From Helochares maculicollis (lineage: Eukaryota; Arthropoda; Insecta; Coleoptera; Hydrophilidae), in assembly GCA_033557835.1 (NCBI GenBank), contig JAWQRO010000027.1, forward strand, positions 1 through 64,000: 64,000 bases of DNA, given 5' to 3'. The translations under genes were made by a program, and so were the position numbers. The notes under the pieces were generated by a model. It saw only the letters and a list, made by a program, of their open reading frames with translations, did not search any database and had not been told where the DNA came from. Shown here piece after piece: positions 51,130 through 62,860 of the stretch (its first letter is position 1; the number at the start of each line of letters is the position of its first letter).

Positions 51130-51560
51130 TGGTTTTTAGTAAGTGACGTCACATCTCCTAACTTGCATCTCAGCGGTAAGCAAGACTCGGCGCGACGCCT
51201 TGAAGCTTCGTCGAGTTGACGTTGGAAAAGCTCGGAGATACCGCGGATCCTGTTGTGCCGTTCTCTTAGGGTGGGAGAAACTCCGACCCTCCGCATGAAT
51301 CGGTCTTGGGGAGGGAGTCATCAGTCTGAAGTCGCGCGTTGCATCGAGTGGCCGCGTTGTTGGCCGGTTGTGACGTAATCGGAACCACGGAGGCGCCCAA
51401 GGGCACGATGGTGCTACAGGTGTTAGATTTAGTTAATTCGACCAGTGAACCTTTTTATGGAGATTGTCCTGTGAACACATCATATACTGACCTGGATGTC
51501 AACGGATCAACTCACACCACTTGCACAGTGGTACCCCAAGGTACCATTTTTATATGTTAA
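51130..51560. other. GC-richer patch with CRE palindrome
   Basis: This stretch is distinctly richer in G and C than the intron around it. TGACGTCA, a full cAMP-response-element palindrome, stands at 51144-51151 and a half-site TGACGTAA occurs near 51370. Open frames exist on both strands (51039-51321 minus, 51339-51560 plus), but neither resembles a known protein. It could be an internal promoter/enhancer region or an old insertion. Confidence 0.3.
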
Positions 51561-54500
51561 GCAAGTTGATTGCTAAATAAACGAAATCTTTTGAATTGTC
51601 TTGCTAATTTTTCACAAATTCGGTATGTTTTATATTCATGCGACGCTTCGGTCAAAGTGGATTTGACAAAACTATTTTGCAAGCACTTTTTGCAAAGTTA
51701 TTTTGCATACTAACAGCGCCTGCTTCTATACGTCGATACTTTCAATGCGCTTATTAATGGCAGATTTGTATCGAAGTGTTAAATCGCTCCCGACCCGCAG
51801 TTTATTAATTAAATAAAAGGCACCATCGACCGGTGGGATAAAAATATTTTACCAGCGGTCGCAATCTAAAGGTAACGCAATAATTATTTATGTTTCCGGC
51901 TTAAGAGGTGCCACAAATATAAATTTATCTCATATTAAGTACAGTAACAACGTTATAAAGCTACCTTTGTATACCGTCGTAACCATAACTCAAGAACAAA
52001 ACATTTGTCGTTATAAAATGACTTGGGTAACATCTTTTGGTCATAAACAGTGTAGTTCGTAAATCTTCGCTGCTAGCGCTTCTAACAACATTTAACGCAT
52101 CAAATTTGATATTCAAAGCACCAAACCGATTTCTAATTTTAACATTTAATGCATGGCCCCGGCCGCGGTTGTCTTAACCATCTTATTTTAAATTGCCTGA
52201 ACGCTCCTCCTGTCCGCCCTGTATCGCGTAGCAAAATTTTCACCCTCATTGCTGAAGACGTGCAGCGAGCACCTTCTATTTATTTTTGGCCGCACGACAT
52301 GCCGAAGCAATTAGATTTTCTCCCTTGTCAATTTCATTCCCTCTTTGCGAGTCAACCCTTTTTTTAAAGGTAAGTGTGTCGGCCGACGCAGGAGCTTAAG
52401 AGCCGAACTATTCAATTAATGTTCAAACATGAAGTCATGAATTATTTCGGTTGTGCTTTCTGGCACGGGCTCGCAACAGGTGTTGTGGCAGAAGGTATTC
52501 GGCTTGGAGTCAGCTGTGGCCTGATCGAGCCAGATGCCACCCGTCACACTCACCAACCCCAAGTTCTACCACAGACATAATTTTACCCTCCAAAGACTTA
52601 AGTCTAATAATAACGAAAGCCGTCTTCGATTTTGCATGCCAGCACTTACCACTATCCCTTAACTGTACGCGTAAAACCTATACTGCATTTAAAATGATGG
52701 CCCTTTTTACCAAGTTTATGTTGTTTAGATATATTGGAGACCAGGCATGTGTTTAAACAGACATGACTATTCTCCAAGATAAAATTACACTGGGCTTAGC
52801 TATTTCTCATTTTGCACACATTTTCCTGGTATTAACTTAATCCATAAAAGTTCTTGTTTATACGAATGCGAGCCTCAACCACAATTGATAACCAGACCAC
52901 CACAACTTGATATCAACACTTCTTATCGTTTTCGGCTGGAGAGCTTTCGCATTGGTTAATTTTTCATGCGCACAGCAGTGTTGGTCTAGCAATTAGCAGT
53001 TTTGTTTCACTACTGTATTCTTCCAAAATTTGAGCTCTAAACTTACTGATGATTTTGAAAGACAGAACCAACAACAACGGCAACACTTTTTGCCGCTAAG
53101 TTGCGTAAAGTACCGCATATGGAAAACTAGATCCATCTTTCAAAGAGAATTTCAGGAGGAAGAAACTGTATTTGTTGACATACTGCTAATAAAACGGCAT
53201 AATATCTTAAATAAATAAGATACCTTCTTGATTTATCAAAGAAATATTTATAAAAATGTTGACAAGAGGTTTGAATGACGGGAGTCATGAGAGCTCAAAA
53301 GAAATAAAGAAAGCAACATAAAAAGCAGAGAGGGGCAAAATTGTATTTTCTCGGGTACAGGCCGCACCGATATCCACAGCCTTGTGATTCTGATTTCGAT
53401 AAAATATTAACAGAGTGGTACTAATACAACCAACACATTTTCAAACGAAGGGAATCTATTAATTAAACCAATGGATTGCCAACTAAATCAACGCATTTAA
53501 ATCATTATTACTATCATTGTCTTAAATCAAATTAATGGGTCTCGGCCCAACCGATCAAAATCATTTTACCTAATGAATCCTGATTAAATTGACTTTTTAA
53601 TTTTCCCGTCGAATTCTTCAACGAGCAATGTCTTCATCAAAAACAAAAATATTGCGGCGCGTCGACTGAAACAGCGTTCTTTTAATCTAAAGAATGCTCG
53701 ATGATTTAATAAAAGCGTACGAAAAGGCTTATCATAACGTCCATTTGTTATGTCATTAAGAAAAATGTTTCTGTCGGTGAGTTTTCTATCAAATAAACCA
53801 TAATGCTTAAGATTTATATTCAAATTATTCGTATCTTTTGCTGCCCAGTTTAACGAGAACATAACACACATAACTCTCTTCTACAAAAAAGCCGTAATGA
53901 TTCCTGATTGAAATGTAAGCTATTCCACCCATCTCTTACAGTCAGTTTCACAGTTAATAGTTTTAGTTGTAATAAAATCTTAGGTAGGATGCATATTAAT
54001 ATCATAAATCCGGTTTATAACTTAACATTTTTAAAACGGCTACGAGAAACGACCGGTATGCAACGAATAAATTAATAAGATCATATAAGTAGTAGCCAGG
54101 ATTCCTAATAACCGGGAGATAGCTTGGATAGATAGATGCCTATATGAATAACAGAAATACCCAAGACGATTTGTATAAATAACAAACCAAACAGTGCGTG
54201 ATGTAACAAATTTGTATGGGTTTAACGAAGTACACAACCCGTGTACAAATAATATTATCGATGCCATAATAAATTTCAAACTGGCTCGCCTTAAATGAAT
54301 GAAATTTATCAAGTGTTAAAAGCTACTCGAGATGAGAATGGCGATTCGGAGAGACTCGCACAGCTCTTTATCAAGAATCGACATTTATTATTTTGATCTG
54401 GATTGGTTGAAAATTTTAGATTATTTATTTACTCAGCTTTGTTTCATTCTGAAGTTTCCCTCCCTTGGGATGCGTTAGCGCAGTTCTTTCTTGAATATGA

Positions 54501-55559
54501 TAGGTTTATTTCCCGCTGTGTTTCAGCTTCAGCTCGCACTTGAATCTTATTGTTCCCCCTAGGTGCGCATTTTTTATAATCCTGGATATTGTTTTGAGAA
54601 CCTCGACGCATTTTCACATTCACACTTTTGCGTCTAGATCTCAACAGATCCTTCAGTATAATAATTAATACATTGGTAATTTTTTTATCAGATACTCATA
54701 GAGTACATTTATCCCTAATTCGCTAGAAAATAATGCAAACTGCAAATTTACGCTTCTGAAATCAACTCGGTATTCTACATCAATAAACAGGCACCAAAAT
54801 GTGCGCCTAAATGTATATTGTTTTCGAGGCTTTGGCCGATAACTTGGAGGGTTCTCAAGTGTGGTCAGTTTTAGGGAACTATTTACTTTACCCGGCGATA
54901 AAGCAAAAGATATACCTAGCATGCGCTAATGTCTTTAAACTACATTGAATTCTTGAATTCTGCAGTCGCTTTGCGCGTTAGAAGTCAAAGATAACAAAAT
55001 GTTGGATATCTCAACCTTCTAAAGGACTTCTGGATTTTTGTCATTTTATTGTTTCAACATGAAATGCGAATACATTTTGAAAAAATTTATTTTCTTTGGT
55101 TGACAACAAACCGGAAGACACCGCAATTTATAGTTCACTAAGTATCACTAAGTTGCAAGAATAAAAGAGCACAAGCGACGGTGAATGAAAATGGCCCTCA
55201 ACTTCATTATTGTTTCTCAATTGTCGTCAAACTTACGAATGCATGTGTATTTTGCTGGTACAAGAAATATATTGAATTCATTCAAACATCCCATTAATCC
55301 TTATAACTACAGCCTGATACGAAGAGTCCCTTTTTCGTTGCAACATGTGCGAACCAGATATTTCATCTACAAAAGATTTAGCGCCCAAACTTCTATTGAG
55401 CCGAGAAAATTATGAACAAAGCCATTCTCAACCACATGTCTTAACCGAAACCCGGTGGCTGAAGAGCGAGTTTGCGGGTAGAAACAATAAAACTACTCTG
55501 TAATTCGATCAGCATTTGCATTACTGTCTTGTTCTAACCAAAACCCATAACAGGGAATA

Positions 55560-56400
55560 GATAGGAACTTATAAATTCCACTAAATATCTGGATTATTAT
55601 TAATATGATAGAATTATTGCAGTAACATTTGGTTGCACAGTCCTCGTTCCTTTTCGTAAAAACCTCAACCACCCATTTACACAAGTCTGCCATGAGACCA
55701 GTTTTTTACAATCTAGAAAATTTTTGTTTAAAAAAAGTGACAATCTCTTGGTGCCAGATCTGGGCAATACGGTGGGTGCGGTGGGTACACCCACTCGAGT
55801 GCACGAAGCTTCTGGCGCTTCGTTTGTATGGCCCGGCGATTGTTTAAATCGGCTTACCGAGTTTGGAGCTCATCTTTTTGACCTGTTTTTATTGTCATGG
55901 CTAGTCACCAAGGGCTTCAAAAACGGGTCGATTTAGTTACGCCTTAGCAAAGAATCCTAGACATCAATTCGCTGCAAAAGGTTAATTTGCGTCAATTCAT
56001 GTGGTACTCGTACATCGAGTTTCTTCTTGAGACTCATGTAAATAGCTCCAAACGGTTTTCTGGCTAATTTTCAGATCCTGGGCAAGGGAATAATTGCGTG
56101 CATGCCGCTTTGACTCGACGATTTTCATTATTTTCTAGCCATTTTCGGCGATTGGCCTACCAGAGCACGTCTAATCTTCGAACTTCATTTTACCAAAACG
56201 GAAGCGCTGATACCAAAGCTTTGCTGTAGCATTCGGTTGGGTTCTCGAACAATATTTTTGGCCGCCTGCTCCATTTTTCCCCTCGCTCTTAGTGACATTA
56301 AATAATGTATCGAATTTTCTCTTTGTGTTATCTCCATTTGGCGACCCTTTAACACACAACTGGATCCATTAAATACTGACAAAGAACTTTTTTAAGCGCT
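55560..56400 (-). pseudogene. Mariner transposase relic (mauritiana-like)
   Basis: Minus-strand pieces in N-to-C order: EQAAKNIV and TAKLWYQRFRFGKMKFED (about 56170-56300), the helix-turn-helix. Next are KLDVRVPHELTQINLLQRID and DSLLRRN followed by DPFLKPLVT (about 55900-56010), corresponding to the WVPHEL...R...CDSLL.RN..DPFL..MVTGD region. Then comes HPPYCPDLAPRDCHFF (about 55735-55790), and near 55600-55700 a decayed C-terminus. Stops and frame shifts occur throughout. The catalytic TGDEKW block is degraded. The plus-strand frames over 55629-55936 are shadows of this relic. Confidence 0.87.
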
Positions 56401-56693
56401 ATGCCGCCTCTAAGTTGCAGTATAGAATGACGAGAAACCATGAAACTTTTAAAGCCACGCATCGAGAAACGCTCAAATCATTTGACTTCGTCCATTACAT
56501 TGGCCTAAAACGCAATCTTAATCACTTTTTTCGCACATCAAATGTGTTTACATCTAATTTAACCACAGAAGAAAGCCCTATTAAAACAACCTTCGAAACC
56601 GTCGTATGATCTTTACCGATCTATTGAGAAATCATTTTAGACAACTCTATGAAAGGGGCGACTCTGTATTGACTCGTGTAAAAAATAATCCAC

Positions 56694-57014
56694 TTATAAG
56701 TGAAGACGATTCCATATGTCCGTACAACGAGGCATGTTCGCCAAGCGTATCATATTAAGTAACAAACACGGAGTTCTATTATTACGGCAAACATCACATA
56801 ATAATAATAAATTTTGCTTTCGCATTAATCGCCATAAAAAATCATAACTTGCGCCAAAGAAATTAGGCCATGGTCGCGGCAGTATTTTTCGTTTCAGTTC
56901 TACAGCTCGAGCGAGTGCCTTTCGTTGATTAATGTCACTTTCGGAGCAGTCCAGGTGCAACCACTGGGCAGAATATTCTGCAAAATTGCGCAACTCACAT
57001 TTGCTTTCTACCAT
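56694..57014 (-). CDS. Unrecognised 106-codon open frame
   Basis: An intact minus-strand frame begins MVESKCELRNFAEY and contains RKALARAVELKRKI and NFFGASYDFLWRLMRKQNLL. The last part has a faint likeness to the CENP-B type helix-turn-helix (F-x-A-S-x-x-W-L-x-R-F-x-x-R-H-x-L) of pogo transposases. There is no splice, promoter or homology evidence I can cite. It sits just upstream of the mariner relic and may be another transposon fragment or chance. Confidence 0.2.
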   Translation of the reverse strand: MVESKCELRNFAEYSAQWLHLDCSESDINQRKALARAVELKRKILPRPWPNFFGASYDFLWRLMRKQNLLLLCDVCRNNRTPCLLLNMIRLANMPRCTDIWNRLHL

Positions 57015-58507
57015 TATTACATGTGGATAAGTACCTACAAGACATAAACGTAAACTGAAATTAAACCGGTAGAAAATTATAAAGATTAACGTGTTTCAAA
57101 GGACGACAGTGAAATTGCATTTTGCAATATTTTTTACGAAAACGCAGCCTTTTGATTGATGACTTCAATTGTGGTGCTTCGAGTTAGACCTATCTTTGTT
57201 AGTTATTTATTATTTCTATAGTTATTAGCACGATGTGTAATAGGCTTCACGCACGGTTAATTGTATTATTGACCAGGTGGTGTTGCGTTTAAAATTTCAA
57301 GAACACTGAAAATTAGTCTGCCGGAGCTCCTAACAGATTCTAGCAGCCATGCATGTCTATATTTATTCATTTCAAATGTGCATTGTCACTAAATGTTGGC
57401 AAAAGAACTCCTTAGATCTAACTTTGCAACAATTTCAAACGGGTCTTCAACCAAAAACCGGCAACCTGCCCAATAATCTGCTGGAGGAGAACTTGACAAA
57501 ATTGGGTTAAAATCTTGGAATTCAAGAATTTTTCTCATTAAAATTTCTCATGTACAGCAAACTGACTGATTGCTCTTCGGTTCCATTTTTCACAAATAAT
57601 GTTTGTTGTTTAGTTGCATTCATCCAAGAAGATCCAGCGTTTTAATTTCATTTATATTACCTCTCAGTTTGACCTGGGCTTTATGAAATTAACATCGGAG
57701 TCTCTTACAGCAGATTTATCTGCTACGCGTGTATATTTTAATAGAGCCTTAAAAATGCGACCGCGAATTTTCGGCAGGTAATTACAAATATTAACTGTGG
57801 AATTGCCATAAAAACAGTCGACCATAAAAGATCTTGCTTGTTTTTACAAGTTGCCAGGCGAAGAAGCCAGATGATCAGTATCTACATTTTAAAATCTCCA
57901 TTTAGATAAATTCAACTCGAACCCAAAACTGTCTGTTTCATTAAAACTCGTATTAGCGAGCTAATATTTTATATTTTGTTGTTCGTCAAACTCACATCTA
58001 GACAGTTGACAAAAAATACTAAACTTGTCGTTTGTTCGTTGTATGTGCAAGGGATGTACCAAATGATCACCGTAAGATCACAGTGTTTGTCTCACTTTCA
58101 GCATGTTAAAAGTAGCGAAAATATTTAGCAATGAAATCGAAATCCCTCACTAAAACCACAATACCAAAACGAAAGGGAAACCACTTCCCTAAGCTCCGTG
58201 AACCGAAAGCCTAAAGATAAATAATCAATTTAAAGAACTGGTTCTCGATGATCTTTGCGGCTTAAAATTATAAAAGTCTCCAGCGCAAAGTAAACAACCG
58301 GCATCGGCATCACAATCAGTGCTACCAATTAGTTTGCGTGCAATTAACGTAAAAGTAACGGAAATTGTTTTAACGAACTACACAAAGAGTGCGTACCTAC
58401 GTGTAAATGCAATCCGCTTAAGATATGTGCAGCAAGGAATATTCTTCAAAACCAACGTACTCGGAGCGAGTTCGCGTTTACCTTAAAAAATGTAAACTGG
58501 TGTGAGA

Positions 58508-58527
58508 CAGGTGCGTTAAAGCACCTG
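58508..58527. promoter_or_regulatory. Inverted pair of CAGGTG E-boxes
   Basis: CAGGTGC-GTTAAA-GCACCTG is a perfect 7-base inverted repeat with a 6-base spacer; each arm contains CAGGTG, a Snail/bHLH-type E-box. A TATAAAAG at 58269-58276 lies upstream. Function is unknown. Confidence 0.25.
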
Positions 58528-58953
58528 CTCTTTCAGTTGAAACAGTTCGTCCACTCGTACTTTTACCGATGCCAGTCCGTTGTTCTTCGATGCTACTACG
58601 TTATCGTGATTCTGCTTGGGATACAAGAGATATTCATCATCGGTTTCTTCGGTGCATACGGCGAAACTTGCCCAAGGAATAGAAATTGCATTATTTCCAC
58701 AAATACAACGATACCATCTTTGGAGGCTCTCTCACCGGCAACAAATTTAAAGTCAACCTGCATTTTTATCAGTTTTTTCTTCCGTTTTACCTTCCACGAG
58801 GTTTATTGACTGCCGAATTGATGATTATCTCCGTTTTCGTCACCTTTACGGAATTTTATCGCATAGACCCTTTGGCCCCAAGAGCTTCCATAAAATATCA
58901 AGTTTCCTTAAAATATCGCATCAAAAAACAAACTATTTCACTCTCGTATAGCT

Positions 58954-59049
58954 GATCCCAAATGCCAAAACATACAAAGCATTCCGATCCCGAATGCCAA
59001 AACATACAAAACACTTCGGTCCTAAATGCCAAAACATACAAAACGCTCG
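58954..59049. repeat. 32-bp tandem repeat, three units
   Basis: Three head-to-tail units of GATCCCAAATGCCAAAACAT plus ACAAAGCATTCC, starting at 58954, 58986 and 59018, differ at a few positions each. The core AATGCCAAAACATACAAA is constant. Unrelated in sequence to the 32-bp minisatellite at 32.2 kb despite the same length. Confidence 0.9.
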
Positions 59050-60980
59050 ATTTTAATAGTTGTTGCCCTGACCATCTATACCCATTACGTCCGGTGGCAA
59101 CCAGAGCTTTGTTTGAACCACCACTCTGTGATAACCGTTATGGGTACCAATATTTTTGTGATGTCAACAACAGCAGATCTGCGCGCGTTCCATGCCACCC
59201 ATTGGTAGGTGACTCCCGAAGTTTTCTGTCGTAACTAATTTCCCTGGAAGTAGCGAATCAATTCCAGCTTGAACCAATTACTCAAGTGCTGCTGGGAATG
59301 TATATTGGTGCACCTGAGACTCACCGAGGTTTTTTAATCTTATCCTAGCACATCGTGAAGTAGGTAGCAAATTCTTGCAGACTTGTTTCTTTAATCAACG
59401 TAAATTCCTGCGCCCTGCTTTACAAATACCGAGCTATTTCTCATGGGTAATTGTATAATTATCGATGAAAAAATAAAGATAACAAACGAGAGAGAAAGGA
59501 TTAAATCAAGTTTGTTTTGACTCGTTCTTTCTTTGCAATAATTGTTACATTATTATTTCTCCCATCTTAATGGTTTAATTCTTCAGCTTTATGTAATTAC
59601 ACGTTGTTTTCAAAAATGCGAAATTGCTCACGCATCCTTGGAGCTCCACTTATGAAATACCATAAAATCATTTCCTCGCACTTTTGCAATCTATAAATTG
59701 TTGAATTTTCCTTTGATCTTTGTTGTTTGAAGTTTGTTGACTTTTATGTATTTACCATTATATGAAGCAAGTGTTTGCATATTGTTACAACCGGCAGAAC
59801 TGTACGCGTTACCTCATAGTTCATGTAGTATATTTATTGTAGTGTGTAAAATTAGTATTCTGATGCAGTCCCCATCCTCCGGATGTCCGGTATTGTTCTG
59901 CGACCGCCGATTGATTCAAACCAAAATCAAGCACTAAAATTCAACTCGAATTGCGTTATAATTTTTAATTGACTTAGGTACATTGCCCAGTGGGTTTGAT
60001 TTATTACCTCTTAGACTGAGCGTATATATTATAATCGATGGTTACGGTACAAAGATGGATATGGGCTCAATTGTTTTTTATTGATTCATTATCAATCTGG
60101 GTAGGAAGTAGTTTGACTCAAAAATAATTATAAATGTTAGCAATCGGTTATTCTAATAACGTCAATCGTCATTGAATAGTACTTTGAAAATGATCTTTTG
60201 CCTCCTCAATTTTGCTCGAAGCTTGTTTAATTTTTTTTAATGTTGCATTTTCACCAAGCTGTCCAATTTTCAATTGGATATTTCGCCTCGTCTCTCCCAT
60301 AATTTAAAGCAAAGTGCAATAAAACCACACTATTTAGGTGTAGCATTATTAAGTATATAGGCTGCAAAATCATCTTTTGGCAGAAGGAAGTGATAACTTA
60401 ATTATGTTAATTTAGGCAAGCAAACGCAGCGAAATTTTATTAGGACACAAAGTACAACTGCAACCAACTTGGATGTAGGGTTGCAATTTAGCAAATTCTT
60501 CTCGTTGTGGTCTTTATCTTTAATGAATATCTATCATGCAGTTTAGAAGTTACAACGCGAACTGTTGGGACTACTGAACTATAACTTACGAATATCTATG
60601 AGTTGAAAATTGAAATTCACACATGAAATAATTTCCAAATTATCAATTTGATTCGTTTGGTTGAGCAAAGACGCTTTCCAGTGCCGACTACGTATTATAC
60701 TTAACAAATAAGCCTAAAAATAGACGAAATAAGAATTAGACCATGTCTGGTCATCTCATTCTATTATATACCCGCACGTGATGGCATAACTGATATCTGT
60801 CTAGACCTAGGCTCCAAACGATCTACTTAAAAACTGCCCTATCTCTACATGAAGTGAAACATCCTGAACGCATAATTTCAATTTTTACGCCCATTATCGT
60901 TTATTTGCTATGAAAACACAATTTTTAGTTGAACTTTAATAGTTTCGAACAATTTATGTATAAATGTAATTTTTAGCACT

Positions 60981-61044
60981 AGTTGTATTTTAGAATAGGT
61001 GTATTTTAGAACAGTTTTATTTTAGTATAGTTGGACTTTAATAT
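60981..61044. repeat. 16-bp tandem repeat, four units
   Basis: Four units of AGTTGTATTTTAGAAT and variants (AGGTGTATTTTAGAAC, AGTTTTATTTTAGTAT, AGTTGGACTTTAATAT) lie end to end without spacers. Confidence 0.8.
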
Positions 61045-62220
61045 TAGTTGAAGCAGGAAAAATCTGTGGGCAAAACATTATTGGTAGATTTACACAATTC
61101 ATAAATCCATCATTAGCAAATCGGACAGATTTTAATTATGCCAACAATAAAAAAAAAGCTTTAGAGAGTTTACTGAGGGTCTTCAAAATGCATCATCAAC
61201 GAGTCTTTCACACCGCTCATTTATAAGTCTCTTTGGATTTTGAAAAATAGATTGCAAAATATGTTGACATTATGTATCAATCCAGAATAGCAACAAGTCT
61301 CAGATGAAAACTTATTCACCCTGTTGCCTAAACAGTTTGCTCTCGAATTCAATGCCCAAATAAAATATACTACGATATTATTTGCAGATATACTTTTATT
61401 TGAATAGGAGGGCGTTTCATGTAGAAACGCAAAACATTTCGGTAGCGCTCTCAGCCATCTAACAAATCGAGTAGAAACGCCTCAAAGTGGGATAGGGCGG
61501 CATGTATAAATAAAGGTGACGATACTTGCTTTAACGCTGAGAAAACAATAAGGAGGATCAATATAATTTAGTAAAAAGTTCGATCCGTGCACTAGAGAAC
61601 AGATTTCATGGACCAACAGCGCGTAGAAGGCGGGACCAGTCTCCCAATTAGTTGACAATGTGGAAAGGCGGATCTGAGTGAACCAATCCTCGAATCGCGT
61701 CGGCTCTGCGGTCATCTCCGTAATCCGACGGTCATGTGCTGGTCTATACGTTTACGGCGGATTCTGCGTTGTGAATTACTCGTTTTGCCTCGTAGTTGGC
61801 TGCGATTTCGCTTTGTTTATTGCTATTTCGCTAGAGGAGGATAGGTTGGTTTTGCGTTGTTGAAGTGATTTTTAATTATGGTGACCGATCCTCGCTTGGT
61901 TGCCATTTTATTTGTATTTTTATTAGAAAAGCCAGTGGCGTAGATGCATCTCAAGGTGATGTTGAGACGTTTTCAAAAGAATGACACATTGAGCATTGCG
62001 AACAGAACGAGCATCTGTTTTTTGGAATATATATAAATGCGGTGTTGAAATAAAACATCGACAGAAATATTCCTTTAAACACTTGAATAGGCAAATAAAA
62101 TGCACGAATTAAGATGTAAAAAGTACTAGAAAATATTTTTGTATAATTTTTGTTCGAGTAATAACTAATACTTCATGTAAAACTTGTAGTTATTTGAAAT
62201 TTGTTATTTTTTTGTTACAG

Positions 62221-62349
62221 GGGGATATGGACAAATGCGAAGTCCCACCTGCTCACAAACAGACGAAATTCGAGAGGACGGTTCGCCGCCTCCCGTCCCC
62301 CCCTCAACTTTCCTTCACTTACAAAGGAATTTCCACCATCTCAAAGATG
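62221..62349 (+). CDS. pnt: pnt exon: Pro-rich linker
   Basis: A 129-base exon from TTTGTTACAG|GGGGAT to AAAGATG|GTAAGT, phase 1 at both ends, encoding 43 residues. It reads RGYGQMRSPTCSQTDEI, then REDGSPPPVPPSTF and LHLQRNFHHLKD. There is no known domain; the SPPPVPPS stretch is a proline-rich linker. A plus-strand open frame from 62194 overlaps the exon in another frame and crosses the donor; it is not the gene frame. A copied splice donor sits 82 bases downstream of the true one, at 62432. Confidence 0.8.
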
Positions 62350-62596
62350 GTAAGTTTTGGTTTTCCATTTGATTTGATATATGAATATGAATATAACCCG
62401 CATAGTTATGTCAAAAATTACGTCAGAGGTGGTAAGTGAAATCACGAAGCTGTTTTGCTTATTTCAAATATATAGTTATTAACCTATATATTCATACTAT
62501 TGGCTCTTATTGGGCTTAATAATTTACATTTATTTTTTCTCGAAACCATTTAATCAACATTTTTTGAACAGCACTAAGTTTTGGTTCAATTTTCAG
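62350..62596 (+). other. pnt: Short pnt intron carrying a copied exon end
   Basis: The intron is 247 bases, starting GTAAGT and ending CAATTTTCAG. Bases 62390-62482 exactly copy the last 42 bases of the downstream exon plus 51 bases of the intron that follows it, including a full GTAAGT donor at 62432. Reading the upstream exon into this intron meets a TGA at 62370-62372. Confidence 0.75.
62390..62482 (+). repeat. 93-bp direct duplication, copy 1 (intronic)
   Basis: Identical base for base to 62819-62911 as read by eye. It carries the peptide-coding tail YNPHSYVKNYVRG, the GTAAGT donor and downstream intron sequence, but has no exon body in front of it. The flanks differ immediately outside the copied block (g versus a on the left, c versus t on the right). 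Confidence 0.9.
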
Positions 62597-62860
62597 GTTT
62601 TAAAGGCTCGTGTTCTCCTGGTGAAACGACGGGCAACGGGTATATAGATAATCTCCAATCGTTAAGTGCCGAGGAGCAAAACCATGCGCTATTCAATACA
62701 CCCCATTATACTCCAGAAGAACATGAATATGTCCAGTCGTTAGAAGCCGGCCATCAACCCCAATCTTACTTGGAAAGTTCGCCGGAGTTTTATCCCACGA
62801 ATAATTTAATAGAAACCAAATATAACCCGCATAGTTATGTCAAAAATTACGTCAGAGGTG
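62597..62860 (+). CDS. pnt: pnt exon: pre-ETS region with inhibitory-helix-like tail
   Basis: A 264-base exon from CAATTTTCAG|GTTTTA to GTCAGAGGTG|GTAAGT, phase 1 at both ends, encoding 88 residues. It contains GFKGSCSPGETTGNG, then SLSAEEQNHALFNTPHY, then ESSPEFYPTN and KYNPHSYVKNYVRG at the end. The tail resembles the segment before the ETS domain in ETS1 (KPKGTFKDYVRDR), where an inhibitory helix begins, by the pattern aromatic-x-K-[DN]-Y-V-R. This suggests the DNA-binding domain is encoded by exons just past the window. The last 42 coding bases and the donor are the source, or the twin, of the 93-bp duplication. Confidence 0.85.

Larger units (their letters stand above)
45046..62220 (+). 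other. pnt: Large pnt intron (about 17.2 kb)
   Basis: Begins GTAAGT and ends TTTGTTACAG. It contains two antisense mariner relics (49790-50515, 55560-56400), a possible piggyBac-like tail (45760-45975), a GC-richer patch at 51130-51560 with a CRE palindrome, and tandem repeats at 58954-59049 and 60981-61044. In Drosophila the short isoform PntP1 starts from an internal promoter between the PNT exons and the common exons, so an equivalent promoter and first exon may lie in this intron, but I could not identify it. Frames of 60-118 codons (for example 48802-49158, 50573-50812, 53584-53871) match nothing I recognise. Confidence 0.5.

Noticed and set aside
58537..58809. Hydrophobic frame with a faint tetraspanin-like stretch (IFIIGFFGAYGE), and an overlapping frame with a carbonic-anhydrase-like GGSLTGNKFKV
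   Set aside because: Each likeness covers under 20 residues in different frames; no conserved Cys pattern or metal-binding His residues follow.
62194..62439. 81-codon frame linking the 62221 exon region to the duplicated NYVRG tail
   Set aside because: It reads the exon in a different frame from the spliced gene; it is open only because the duplicated block lies downstream.
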